In this document: positions 45,240-53,687 of the stretch, in pieces
Position numbering within the stretch: position 1 is the stretch's first letter
Layout: the number at the start of each line of letters is the position of its first letter
Assembly: GCF_030680185.1 (NCBI RefSeq)
Contig: NZ_JAUXVZ010000020.1
Span: 1 to 64,000 of the forward strand
Reading direction: 5' to 3'
From: Phenylobacterium sp.
Lineage (GTDB): Bacteria > Pseudomonadota > Alphaproteobacteria > Caulobacterales > Caulobacteraceae
DNA: 64,000 nt
Translations under genes and position numbers: made by a program
The notes under the pieces: model-generated
The model's database searches: none
Told to the model about the DNA's origin: nothing
The model's input: the letters and a program-made list of their open reading frames with translations, nothing else

Positions 45240-46907
45240 GACCGTCACCATTTCGTTGATCTTGGCGGCCAGCTCCTCCAGGCGGAACGGCTTGGCCACC
45301 ATCGACATGTTGGCGCCCAGGAAGTCGGCGCGGATCGTCGCGTTTTCCGCATAGCCGGTGATGAACAGGATCGGCAGATCCGGTCGGTGCGCGCGGGCGA
45401 CCTCGGCGAGTTCTCGGCCATTCATCCCTGGCAGGCCGACATCCGAGATCAGAAGATCGAACGGCGTCGGCGAGGCCAGGATGGGGATCGCAGCGTGGGG
45501 CTCGGCCGCCTCGACGGGGAAGTAGCCCAGCTCCTGGAGCACTTCGCGGACCAGCAGACGAACAGCCGGATCGTCCTCGACCACAAGCACGCGCTGGCCG
45601 TCGCCATGCGGGGCGATAGTCTCCGGCGCGGCCTCGGCGGCCGCCTCGTCCGCCGTGGCGGGCAGCAAAAGCTCGATGCGAGTCCCCGCCCCTGGCCGGC
45701 TGTCGATGCGCACATGGCCACCGCTCTGGCGGGCGAAGCCATAGACCATGGAAAGCCCGAGACCCGTCCCCTGCCCCAGCGGCTTGGTGGTGAAGAAGGG
45801 ATCGAAGACCTTCTCCACCAACTCCGGCGTCATGCCGACCCCGGTGTCGGAGACCGTGATCATCACATAGGCGCCGGGCTCCAATCCCGGGTGCTGCACG
45901 GTTTCGGCTTCGTCCAGACGCACAGCGCCCGTGCCGATGGTCAGGACGCCACCGTCGGGCATGGCGTCGCGCGCGTTGATCGCCAGGTTCAGAAGGGCGC
46001 TTTCGAGCTGGTTGACGTCGACGATGGCCCGCGGAACGTCCGGGTCGAGGGCGAACTGGAGCTGAATGCGTTCGTCGACCGAACCCCGGATCAACTCGTT
46101 GAGCGACGCCGCCAGGCTGTTGATGTCGGTGGGCTTGGGGTCCAGGGACTGGCGGCGCGAAAAGGCCAGCAGGCGCTGGGTGAGCGCCGCCGCGCGGCTG
46201 GCCGAAGCGGTCGCCGCATCCATGAACCGATCGAGATCATCGAGCCGATTGGAGGCGATCCGCCGCCGCATGATGTCCAGCGAGCCGATCACGCCCGTGA
46301 GCATGTTGTTGAAATCGTGGGCGATCCCGCCGGTCAGCTGCCCCACCGCCTCCATCTTCTGGCTCTGACGGAGTGCGGCCTCGGCCAGGGCGCGCTGCGC
46401 CACCTCCTCCTGAAGCTCGGCCGTCCGCTCCTGCACCTTCAGTTCGAGAGCCTCGTGGCTCTGGGCCAGCAGCGCCATCTGGTCGCGCAGGGCGAACTGC
46501 CGCCTGCGACTGCGCAGGGCCACGTCGATGGCGCTCAGCAGGGACCGCTGTCCCAAGGGGCGTTCGAGCAGGATCGCATTGGTGATGTCGGCGAGCAGTC
46601 GTCCAGCCTGGCCATCGGCCGGCCGGCCGCTGGGGCGCGGCGAGGTGAGCAGGAGGACAGGGAGGTCCGACCAGCCTGGCTGGACCGCCAGGACCTGGCT
46701 CAGAGCCCCCTGGGCCACCAGACCTTCTTCCGTCACCAGAACGGCGCCGGTGCTTTCGTCGACCGCGGCGGCCAAGCTTGGGAGATTGGCGAACACGCGG
46801 GCTTCGAACCCGCCGCGGCGCAGCAGGTCGGCGATCGTCTCACCGTCGCGGCCGTAGGGGGCGCAGACGAGGATCGGATTCAGGTCACTCACGTCCCTAG
46901 GTTTCAC
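45231..46907 (-). CDS. Hybrid sensor histidine kinase/response regulator coupled to a KaiC-like protein
   Basis: The 558-residue protein is soluble. Residues about 10-130 form a receiver-like domain without a clear phosphoacceptor Asp (position near VLVTEEGL). A coiled coil is followed by HisKA with phospho-His in GGIAHDFNNMLTGVIG. The HATPase has NLAINARDAMPDGG, SDTGVGM and GTGLGLSMVYGFA. A C-terminal receiver has Asp in LLISDVGLPGMNG and Lys in MVAKPF. It starts with GTG at 46907, overlapping the kaiC-like stop by 11 bases, so the two are co-expressed. No DNA-binding output domain is present. Confidence 0.92.
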   Translation of the reverse strand: MKPRDVSDLNPILVCAPYGRDGETIADLLRRGGFEARVFANLPSLAAAVDESTGAVLVTEEGLVAQGALSQVLAVQPGWSDLPVLLLTSPRPSGRPADGQAGRLLADITNAILLERPLGQRSLLSAIDVALRSRRRQFALRDQMALLAQSHEALELKVQERTAELQEEVAQRALAEAALRQSQKMEAVGQLTGGIAHDFNNMLTGVIGSLDIMRRRIASNRLDDLDRFMDAATASASRAAALTQRLLAFSRRQSLDPKPTDINSLAASLNELIRGSVDERIQLQFALDPDVPRAIVDVNQLESALLNLAINARDAMPDGGVLTIGTGAVRLDEAETVQHPGLEPGAYVMITVSDTGVGMTPELVEKVFDPFFTTKPLGQGTGLGLSMVYGFARQSGGHVRIDSRPGAGTRIELLLPATADEAAAEAAPETIAPHGDGQRVLVVEDDPAVRLLVREVLQELGYFPVEAAEPHAAIPILASPTPFDLLISDVGLPGMNGRELAEVARAHRPDLPILFITGYAENATIRADFLGANMSMVAKPFRLEELAAKINEMVTVSA

Positions 46908-48408
46908 CCCTTGGTTCCATCAAAGGGCCGGCCGCTCCGGCATACTCCGGGGTCCCGGTCATCACCCCTCTGAAGGTGGTCAAGGGCTCACCGACCCGGA
47001 TCCCTTGAGCATCAATGCGCAATTCGCGAATTGTGTCCTCGTGGGTCCCGCCCCGGTTCTTGATGATCGAGATCGCCTTGCGGATGCGCCCCTCGGCTTC
47101 AAAGAAGCGGATCAGCACCACGGCGTCGGCGATGTAGGAGATATTCAGGACGCCGGTGGTCATACTGCCCACCAGCCCGGCCTGGGGATTGATCAGGAAG
47201 GTCGTCACCCCCTGCTGGTTCAAGTACGAGAGCAACTCGTGCATTTGCAGGATCAGCTGTTGTTCCTGCGGCATGGCCGTCACGTAGCCGCTCAGGCTAT
47301 CGATAACCAGAATGCGCACGGCCCGCTCTTCGACCTCGCGCCGCACCATCCAGGCGAACTGTCCCGGTGAAATTTCGGCGGGATCGATCTGGCTGATCGT
47401 CAGGGCGCCGCTGTCGATATGCTTCTGAAGATCGAAGCCCAAGGCCCTGGCGCGGACGAGCAAGGTGCCGACGCGCTCGTCGAACTCGAACAGGGCCGCG
47501 CTCTCGCCACGCTCGCAGGCGGCGTAGATGTATTGAAGCGTCAGGGTCGTCTTGCCGCCGCCAGCCGGTCCGGTGACCAGGGTGGTCGTTCCCCGGAGCG
47601 GCCCGCCCGCCAGCAGGCGGTCCAGTTCGGGCACGCCGCTCGGCGTCGGGTCGCCGGCGAAGGGCGCATGGTGATTGGCCGCGATCAGCCTAGGATAGAC
47701 TTCGAGCCCGCCTGTGCGAATGGCGAAGTCGTGGTAGCCGGCTACGAAGTCGACCCCGCGCAGTTTCTGGACCTGCAGGCGGCGTCGCGCCGCGCCGAAT
47801 TCCAACGTCAGCCGCTCCAGGCTCAGCACGCCGTGACAGAGACTATGGAGGTGCGCGTCCCGCTGCCCGTTCTCGCCGGTGAGATCATCGACGAGGAGGA
47901 CGGTGATGCGCCGGCCGGCGAAGAACTGCTTCAAGGCCAGCACCTGCCGCCGATAGCGCAGCGGATCCTGCGCCAGGAGGCGCATCTCCGACAGGCTGTC
48001 GAAGACGATGCGGGCGGGTTGGACCTCGTCCACCTTTTCCTGGATCAGCCGGACAGTGCCGCCGAGTTCCATCTCCCAGGGGTGCAGGACCGATTGCTCT
48101 CGTCCCTCGCCGAGCACTTCGCTGGCTGAGGCGAGTTCAAAGAGATCGATACCGTCCAGGCTCCAGCCATGGGACTCCGCCACCGCCTGCAATTCCTCGG
48201 CGGTTTCGGACAGGGTGACATAGAGCACGCGCTCACCGCCGCGCACCCCTTCAAGGAGGTACCGCAGGGCCAGGGTGGTCTTGCCCGAGCCCGGCGCGCC
48301 TTCCAGAAGATAGACCCGGTTGGCGGGCAACCCGCCCCGCAGAACACCGTCGAGCCCGATGCTGCCGGTGGAAATCCGCACCGGCTCGCCCGGCTTGTCC
48401 TCAGTCAT
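46897..48408 (-). CDS. KaiC-like double-RecA-domain ATPase
   Basis: The 503-residue protein has two RecA-type domains. Walker A motifs are EGAPGSGKTT (about 36-45) and GPAGGGKTT (about 280-288); Walker B-like strands are RIVFDSLSEMRLL and RILVIDSLSGYV. The catalytic Glu pairs of cyanobacterial KaiC read SE (VTLSETAEE) and DE (FEFDERV). The KaiC Ser-Thr phosphosite appears as Ser-Tyr in LNISYIADAVVL; that alignment is from memory. No kaiA or kaiB is visible. It lies upstream of, and overlaps, the hybrid kinase, so it may form a KaiC-kinase signalling pair rather than a full clock. Confidence 0.88.
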   Translation of the reverse strand: MTEDKPGEPVRISTGSIGLDGVLRGGLPANRVYLLEGAPGSGKTTLALRYLLEGVRGGERVLYVTLSETAEELQAVAESHGWSLDGIDLFELASASEVLGEGREQSVLHPWEMELGGTVRLIQEKVDEVQPARIVFDSLSEMRLLAQDPLRYRRQVLALKQFFAGRRITVLLVDDLTGENGQRDAHLHSLCHGVLSLERLTLEFGAARRRLQVQKLRGVDFVAGYHDFAIRTGGLEVYPRLIAANHHAPFAGDPTPSGVPELDRLLAGGPLRGTTTLVTGPAGGGKTTLTLQYIYAACERGESAALFEFDERVGTLLVRARALGFDLQKHIDSGALTISQIDPAEISPGQFAWMVRREVEERAVRILVIDSLSGYVTAMPQEQQLILQMHELLSYLNQQGVTTFLINPQAGLVGSMTTGVLNISYIADAVVLIRFFEAEGRIRKAISIIKNRGGTHEDTIRELRIDAQGIRVGEPLTTFRGVMTGTPEYAGAAGPLMEPRGET

Positions 48409-48468
48409 GTGGCCCTCTCAAGACCGGTTGGCCGCGCCAGTCGGCTCATCGACCGCTTCGGCGTCGAG

Positions 48469-48493
48469 AAACGCCGCACGACATGCAGGTTCC
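48469..48493 (-). promoter_or_regulatory. Weak EcfG-like promoter candidate upstream of the kaiC-like gene
   Basis: On the minus strand GGAAC (48493-48489) is followed by 15 bases and CGTTT (48473-48469). The spacer is one base shorter than the usual 16-17. It lies about 60 bases before the kaiC-like start. Confidence 0.35.
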
Positions 48494-48626
48494 TCGGCCC
48501 TCACCCGTTCTGCAACGCAAAGCCAAGCTGAAGCGTTGCCGAGTTTCGCGGGCGTTCCGGCGCCAAGCAATACCTTCCAGGGCCGCCCAGGACCCGTGAT
48601 CGGAAGATGTCGATTGAGGAGGGTGG

Positions 48627-48713
48627 CGGTGACGGAGGGATTCGAACCCTCGATACCCTTTCAGGTATGACGATTTAGCAAACCGTTGCCTTCAGCCACT
48701 CGGCCACGTCACC
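48627..48713 (-). tRNA. tRNA-Ser (anticodon GCT)
   Basis: On the minus strand the acceptor arm GGTGACG pairs with CGTCACC, followed by discriminator G and an encoded CCA (48626-48624). The anticodon loop TTTGCTAAA gives GCT (48679-48677), reading AGC/AGT serine codons. A long variable arm (CATACCTGAAAGGGTATCG), typical of class II tRNA-Ser, precedes the T loop GTTCGAATC. Confidence 0.95.
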
Positions 48714-48920
48714 ATTGATTTGAACCGGGTTGTCTCCCGGCCTTCCGATGGTCGCCAGTCCAGCCTTGAGCAGCGACGATCTCGAAGGACGGTCTCCATA
48801 GCCGAAACCCGGGGGCCGGGGCAACGGCTCAAAGCCGCGCCCGGCGAAAGAGCCGCGGGTCAGCGCCGGTTAACCTGTCGATCAGGGGCGGCGCCCCATA
48901 CTGGGCAGGACTTTACGACC

Positions 48921-48951
48921 CCCGCGTACAGAATGACCCGCGTACAGAATG
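48921..48951 (+). repeat. Tandem 16-base repeat across the hfsE start codon
   Basis: CCCGCGTACAGAATG occurs at 48921-48935 and again at 48937-48951, a tandem repeat with period 16. The hfsE ATG is at the end of the second copy; the first copy ends with an out-of-frame ATG. Confidence 0.85.
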
Positions 48952-50535
48952 TCCAACCTGGTCCGTCTCCCTCAGGCTTCGCCTAAAGCCCCCCGCCCCT
49001 CGCCGGCTGACCACGCGCCAGAGGCCGAGGCTGAGGCGAAGTTCGCCCTGGGGCTGGAGCAGGGTCTGGAGGGCGCCCTGCCCCCGGCGGAGTCGGCGCC
49101 CGTCCAGGACCGCCGCGGCCCAATGCGGCCAGATCGGCTGAGCCCCACCCGCAGGCGATTGCAGGGCCAGGCCTATGCCTGGGCCTTCCAGGCCGCAGAC
49201 GGGGCCTGTCTTCTGGTCATCGCCCTGGTGGCCTTTCTCGTGGGGCCAGGCCCGGCCGGGGTCTACGCCACACCCGCCCTCGCGGTGATGATCGCCCTCA
49301 GCCTGTTCGACGCCTATGGCTTCCGCAGCCGTCAGGGTCTGGCCTACCATCTCGCCCAGACCTCGGTGGCCGCCGCTCTGGGGGTGCTGACCGCCGTGGC
49401 CCTGCTGGCCGCCTTCCTGCCCCTGCATGCCGTGGTGGCGGCCCTGGGCTCGTGGACCGTCGCGGCCTTTCTCAGCATCTACGCCTTGCATGCGGTCTGG
49501 TGGCTGATGGTCCGGCGCTGGCGGGGGGAAGGTCGGCTGACGCCCAATGTGGTCGTCGTCGGCGCCACGCCTGCGGCAGAGCGGCTGATCGGCGAGGCGA
49601 TCCGGTCCGGCGACGTCAATGTCCTGGGAATCTTCGACGACCGGCTGGCCCGCGTGCCCAGCGCCCTGCGCGGCGTGCCGGTTCTGGGCGACACCCAGGC
49701 CCTGCTCGACCACCGCATCATGCCCTATGTGGATCGGGTGATCGTCGCGGTGCCCACCGGCGCCCGGGACCGGGTGCGGCAGGTGATCGAGGCTCTTCGC
49801 CCGCTGCCCAACGAAATCAGCCTGCTGCTGGAGGACGAGATCGCGCCGGTGGACGCTGTCGCCGTGCGGGGGACGCAGAGCGTCAGCGACCTGCCGCTGG
49901 CGCGCATCGCCGGGCCGCCGCGCCACCTGGGCCGGGCGATCACCAAGCGCAGCCTGGATCTGACCATCGGCGTCGTGGCGATGATCGCCGCCCTGCCGAT
50001 CATGGCGCTGATCGCATTGGCCATCCGGCTCGACAGCCCCGGCCCGATCCTGTTCCGCCAGCGCCGCCAGGGCTTCAACAACGAAGAAATCGTGGTCTGG
50101 AAGTTCCGCTCCATGCGCCACGACCTCGCCGACGCCAGAGCCCGCCAGCAGGTGCAGGCCGATGACGTGCGGGTCACCCGGGTGGGCCGCTTCATCCGCC
50201 GCACCAGCCTCGACGAGCTGCCGCAGATCTTCAATGTGCTCACCGGCGAGATGTCCCTGGTCGGACCGCGTCCCCACGCCATCGGCATGATGACCGGCGA
50301 TGTGGAATCGGCCCGGCTGGTGGCCGAATACGCCCACCGCCACCGGATGAAGCCCGGGATCACGGGATGGGCCGCCATCCACGGCTCCCGCGGACCGGTG
50401 GACACCCCGGCCGACGTCCGCCGACGCATCCAGCTGGACATCGAATACATCGAGCGCCAATCGGTCTGGCTCGACCTCTACATCATCGCCATGACCATCC
50501 CCTGCCTCTTCGGGGATCGGCAGGCCGTGCGCTAG
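48949..50535 (+). CDS. hfsE: Polyprenyl-phosphate sugar-1-phosphate transferase of holdfast synthesis (HfsE type)
   Basis: This enzyme starts the holdfast repeat unit by moving a sugar phosphate to undecaprenyl phosphate. The 528-residue protein has four N-terminal hydrophobic helices (about 80-190), a CoA-binding-like middle domain (VVVVGATPAAERLIG), then a transmembrane hairpin (SLDLTIGVVAMIAALPIMAL). The C-terminal glycosyl-phosphotransferase domain has GPILFRQRRQGFNN, VWKFRSMR, RFIRRTSLDELPQIFNVL and MSLVGPRPHA. It heads hfsE-F-G-H, and the gene order supports the holdfast assignment. No Shine-Dalgarno is evident at the ATG. Confidence 0.9.
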   Translation: MSNLVRLPQASPKAPRPSPADHAPEAEAEAKFALGLEQGLEGALPPAESAPVQDRRGPMRPDRLSPTRRRLQGQAYAWAFQAADGACLLVIALVAFLVGPGPAGVYATPALAVMIALSLFDAYGFRSRQGLAYHLAQTSVAAALGVLTAVALLAAFLPLHAVVAALGSWTVAAFLSIYALHAVWWLMVRRWRGEGRLTPNVVVVGATPAAERLIGEAIRSGDVNVLGIFDDRLARVPSALRGVPVLGDTQALLDHRIMPYVDRVIVAVPTGARDRVRQVIEALRPLPNEISLLLEDEIAPVDAVAVRGTQSVSDLPLARIAGPPRHLGRAITKRSLDLTIGVVAMIAALPIMALIALAIRLDSPGPILFRQRRQGFNNEEIVVWKFRSMRHDLADARARQQVQADDVRVTRVGRFIRRTSLDELPQIFNVLTGEMSLVGPRPHAIGMMTGDVESARLVAEYAHRHRMKPGITGWAAIHGSRGPVDTPADVRRRIQLDIEYIERQSVWLDLYIIAMTIPCLFGDRQAVR

Positions 50536-50547
50536 GGGACAGGTCTC

Positions 50548-51990
50548 ATGTTCTGGCGCGGCGTGGTCGGCTACCTGCCGGTCAACATCATTCAAGGCCT
50601 GGTGGGTCTGGCGACCATCGTCACCTTCACCCGCCTGCTGGCCCCCTCGCAGTTCGGCGATTACGCCCTGGGCTTCTCGGTGATGAGCCTGCTGCACACC
50701 GCGATCTTCACCTGGAATGAGGCCGCCATGGCCCGCTTCTGGGTGGCGGAGTCCGACAAGGGCCAGGGCGGCGCCCATGCCGCCACAGTCTATCGCACCT
50801 GGCTGGCCCTGCTGGTCGTCCTGCCGCTGGCGCTCGCCGCCGCGCTGCTGATTCCCATGGCCCCGGGCCTGCGGCTGGCCGTGGTCTGCGGCGTGCTGGC
50901 CGTCCTGCCCCGCACCTTCGCCAAGCTCGCCCAGGAACGCCGCCGCGCGGCCGGCGAAGTGGCCGGGGCGGCCTCCATCGACATCATCCAGACCCTGGGC
51001 GCCTTCGTGGTCGGCGCGGTGCTGGCCTATATGGGCTTTGGCGGCGCAGCCCCGCTGATCGGGTTCGGCGTGGCCGCCGCCATCTGCATGGCCTGGACCC
51101 TGCCCTCGGAACTGGCCCACAGCCGTCGCGGACAGTTCGAGGCGCCCCGGGCGCGAAGCTATCTCGGCTATGGCCTGCCGGTCGCCCTGTCGCTGATCCT
51201 GGCCCTGGTGCTGTCGACCACCGACCGGTTCCTGCTGGCGGCCTTTCTCGATGAGGCGGCGGTGGGCGTCTATCATGCCGGCTACAGCCTGGCGAACCGC
51301 ACCCTGGACGTCCTGTTCATCTGGCTGGGCGCGGCCGGAGGCCCTGCCCTGATCGCCGCCCTGGAGCGCGGCGGCGAAGGCGAGCTCGGCGCCGCGGCCC
51401 GGGAACAGGCCAGCCTCATGCTGCTGCTCTGCGTGCCGGCCGCCGTCGGCCTGGCCCTGGTGGCCGCGCCGCTGTCGCATCTGATGGTCGGGCAGGAGCT
51501 GGCCATGGGCGCCGCTCACGTCACCCCCTGGATCGCCGCCAGCGGCCTGCTGGCCGGCCTGACCACCTACTACTTCCACCAGGCCTTCACCCTGGGCCAG
51601 CGCACCGAACTTCTGCTGGCCGCCATGGCCATCCCGGCACTCGCCAACCTGGTCCTCAACCTGATCCTGATCCCGCGCTATGGGCTCGACGGCGCGCTGT
51701 GGGCCACGGTGGCGAGCTATGGCCTCGGCCTCGCAGCCTCGGTGGCCCTCGGCGCCCGCAGCCTTCGCCTGCCCGTACCGTGGACGCCCCTGCTGCAGAC
51801 CGTGTTCGCCACCGCCGTGATGGGCGTCGCCGTCGTCCAGATCCCGGCCCTGGGCGGCTGGGCCGAGCTGATCCTGAAGGCCGGGCTCGGCGCCATCGTG
51901 TTTGGAGCCATCACCTTCGCCCTGGACACCGGCGCCCTGCGCAGCCGTGGGCTGGCCCTGGTCCGTGGCTACAGGGCGCGCACGGCATGA
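50548..51990 (+). CDS. hfsF: Holdfast polysaccharide flippase (HfsF type)
   Basis: The 480-residue membrane protein has about 12-14 helices and belongs to the polysaccharide (Wzx/MATE-like) flippase family. It opens with FWRGVVGYLPVNIIQGLVGLATIVTF (split only for description), and contains SLILALVLSTTDRFLLAAFLD. By position it moves the lipid-linked holdfast repeat across the inner membrane. It starts 12 bases after hfsE and overlaps hfsG by 4 bases. Confidence 0.88.
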   Translation: MFWRGVVGYLPVNIIQGLVGLATIVTFTRLLAPSQFGDYALGFSVMSLLHTAIFTWNEAAMARFWVAESDKGQGGAHAATVYRTWLALLVVLPLALAAALLIPMAPGLRLAVVCGVLAVLPRTFAKLAQERRRAAGEVAGAASIDIIQTLGAFVVGAVLAYMGFGGAAPLIGFGVAAAICMAWTLPSELAHSRRGQFEAPRARSYLGYGLPVALSLILALVLSTTDRFLLAAFLDEAAVGVYHAGYSLANRTLDVLFIWLGAAGGPALIAALERGGEGELGAAAREQASLMLLLCVPAAVGLALVAAPLSHLMVGQELAMGAAHVTPWIAASGLLAGLTTYYFHQAFTLGQRTELLLAAMAIPALANLVLNLILIPRYGLDGALWATVASYGLGLAASVALGARSLRLPVPWTPLLQTVFATAVMGVAVVQIPALGGWAELILKAGLGAIVFGAITFALDTGALRSRGLALVRGYRARTA

Positions 51991-52907
51991 CAGAGATCCT
52001 GTTCGACAATGCGCCATGGGCTGAGGCCAAGCCTCGCCTCTCGGTGCTGATCCCGTTCAAGGGGGACGATCCCTGCAGCCTCCTGGCCACCCTGGGACGC
52101 GAGCCGGTCGCCGCGGAGATCGTCGTGCTGGACGACGGTACGGCCGACGCCGCCCTCACCGAGCGGGTGCGCGCGCAGGTCGCCGCCCTTCCCCTGCCCG
52201 CCCGCCTGGTGACCCTGGCGGCCAACGAGGGTCGCGCCAAGGGCCGCAACCGGCTGGTCAGCCATGCCCGGGCCGGCCACTTCCTGTTCCTCGACAGCGA
52301 CATGGCGCCCGACACCGGCGACTTCCTGGGCCGCTGGCTGACCCTGATCGAACGGGACGATCCTCCCGTCGCGTTCGGCGGTTTCTCGCTGCTGCAGGTG
52401 GAGCCCCGACCGGACCAGGCCCTGCACCGGGTCATGGCCGGTCACAGCGACTGCCTGCCCGCGTACGAACGGATGGCTGCGCCGGAAAAGCATGTCTTCA
52501 CCTCCAACCTGCTGGTCCGGCGGGATGTCTTCGCCGCCGAGGGCTTTGACGAGGGCTTCGCCGGCTGGGGCTGGGAGGATGTGGAGTGGGGCATGCGGGT
52601 GGCCCGGCGCTGGCCCATCCTGCACATCGACAACACCGCCACCCATCTCGGCCTCGACAGTGCGGCGACTATCGCGGCCAAGTACGAACAGTCGGCGGCG
52701 AACTTCGCCCGCGTGGTGGCCGCCCATCCCGAGGTGGTCCGCACCTATCCCAGCTATCGCGTCGCCCGCATCCTGCGCCGCGCGCCCCTGCGCGGCGTCT
52801 GGCGGCCGATGATCAAGGCCTATGCCCTGAATAGCGCAGCGCCGATCAAGAGCCGCGCCTTCGCCATGCGCCTCTATCGCGCCGCCCTTTATGCCGAGGC
52901 CGTCTGA
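51987..52907 (+). CDS. hfsG: Holdfast glycosyltransferase, family 2 (HfsG type)
   Basis: The 306-residue protein is a GT-A glycosyltransferase: LSVLIPFKGDDPCSLLATL at the start, the acidic VLDDGTADAA, the DxD-like FLFLDSDMAP near residue 105, and a C-terminal GWGWEDVEWGMRVARR (ED base). It adds sugars to the holdfast repeat in the cytoplasm. The true start is the ATG at 51987 in an ATGA overlap with hfsF; earlier codons of the frame lie inside hfsF. It overlaps hfsH by one base (TGATG). Confidence 0.9.
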   Translation: MTEILFDNAPWAEAKPRLSVLIPFKGDDPCSLLATLGREPVAAEIVVLDDGTADAALTERVRAQVAALPLPARLVTLAANEGRAKGRNRLVSHARAGHFLFLDSDMAPDTGDFLGRWLTLIERDDPPVAFGGFSLLQVEPRPDQALHRVMAGHSDCLPAYERMAAPEKHVFTSNLLVRRDVFAAEGFDEGFAGWGWEDVEWGMRVARRWPILHIDNTATHLGLDSAATIAAKYEQSAANFARVVAAHPEVVRTYPSYRVARILRRAPLRGVWRPMIKAYALNSAAPIKSRAFAMRLYRAALYAEAV

Positions 52908-53680
52908 TGTCCTATGCTGAGGCCTACCAGCCCGACCGCTCGCTCAAGGGCAAGATCCGCCGCCGTGTGGTGCGCCTGGCCCATCGCCGGCCGCTGGCCC
53001 GCGGTCCGACGACGCCCATGGTCACCTTCAGCTTCGATGATGCGCCGCTCAGCGCCGTCGAGGCTGGCGCCGCCCTCCTAGAAGCCCGCGGCGCTCGGGG
53101 GACCTTCTATGTGTCAGCCGGCCTGGCCGGGACCGAGGGACCGATGGGCCGCTACGCCGAGGCCGCCGACTATGCCCGGCTGGCGGCGGTCGGCCATGAG
53201 ATCGCCTGCCACACCTATTCCCACCTGGACTGCGGCCAGGCCAGCGGCGCCCAGGCCCTGGCCGACACGACCCGCAACCTGGAGGTCCTGGCCGACTGGC
53301 GCGCCGGCGCGGTGGACAACTTCGCCTATCCCTATGGCGACGTCGCCGCCGGCCCGAAGGCCGCGCTGGCCAGGCGATACGCCGTCCTGCGCGCCCTGCA
53401 CCACGGCGTGATCGAGGCCGGAACCGATCTCAACCAGGCGCCGGCCGTGGGGATCGAGGGCGCGGATGGAGAGGCTGTGGCCGAGCACTGGCTGGCGCGC
53501 GCCAAGGCCAGGTCCGCCTGGCTGATCCTGTACACCCATGATGTGCGCCCCGATCCGTCGCCATGGGGCTGCGCGCCGGACGCCCTGGCCCGATTGATCG
53601 ACCGCGCCCAGGCCGACGGATTTGAGATCGCCACCGTGGCCGAGGCGGCCCGTCGTCTGGACATCGCCGCAGCGGCCTGA
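52907..53680 (+). CDS. hfsH: Holdfast polysaccharide deacetylase (HfsH type)
   Basis: The 257-residue protein has a NodB-type deacetylase domain: the catalytic and metal Asp pair in TFSFDDAPLS near residue 40, the metal His pair in HTYSHLDCG near residue 105, then NFAYPYGD and a terminal LILYTHDV. In Caulobacter crescentus HfsH removes acetyl groups from the holdfast polymer and affects adhesion. It closes the plus-strand hfsEFGH operon and converges on rsgA. Confidence 0.9.
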   Translation: MSYAEAYQPDRSLKGKIRRRVVRLAHRRPLARGPTTPMVTFSFDDAPLSAVEAGAALLEARGARGTFYVSAGLAGTEGPMGRYAEAADYARLAAVGHEIACHTYSHLDCGQASGAQALADTTRNLEVLADWRAGAVDNFAYPYGDVAAGPKAALARRYAVLRALHHGVIEAGTDLNQAPAVGIEGADGEAVAEHWLARAKARSAWLILYTHDVRPDPSPWGCAPDALARLIDRAQADGFEIATVAEAARRLDIAAAA

Positions 53681-53687
53681 GCGGCCC

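Noticed and set aside
48627..48713. tRNA-Ser as an integration site of a mobile element
   Set aside because: No integrase, no direct repeat of the tRNA 3' end and no foreign-looking genes next to it.
48913..52017. 1034-codon open frame antisense to hfsE and hfsF
   Set aside because: Gln/His/Asp/Gly-rich low-complexity shadow; the plus-strand genes have clear domains and fit the holdfast order.
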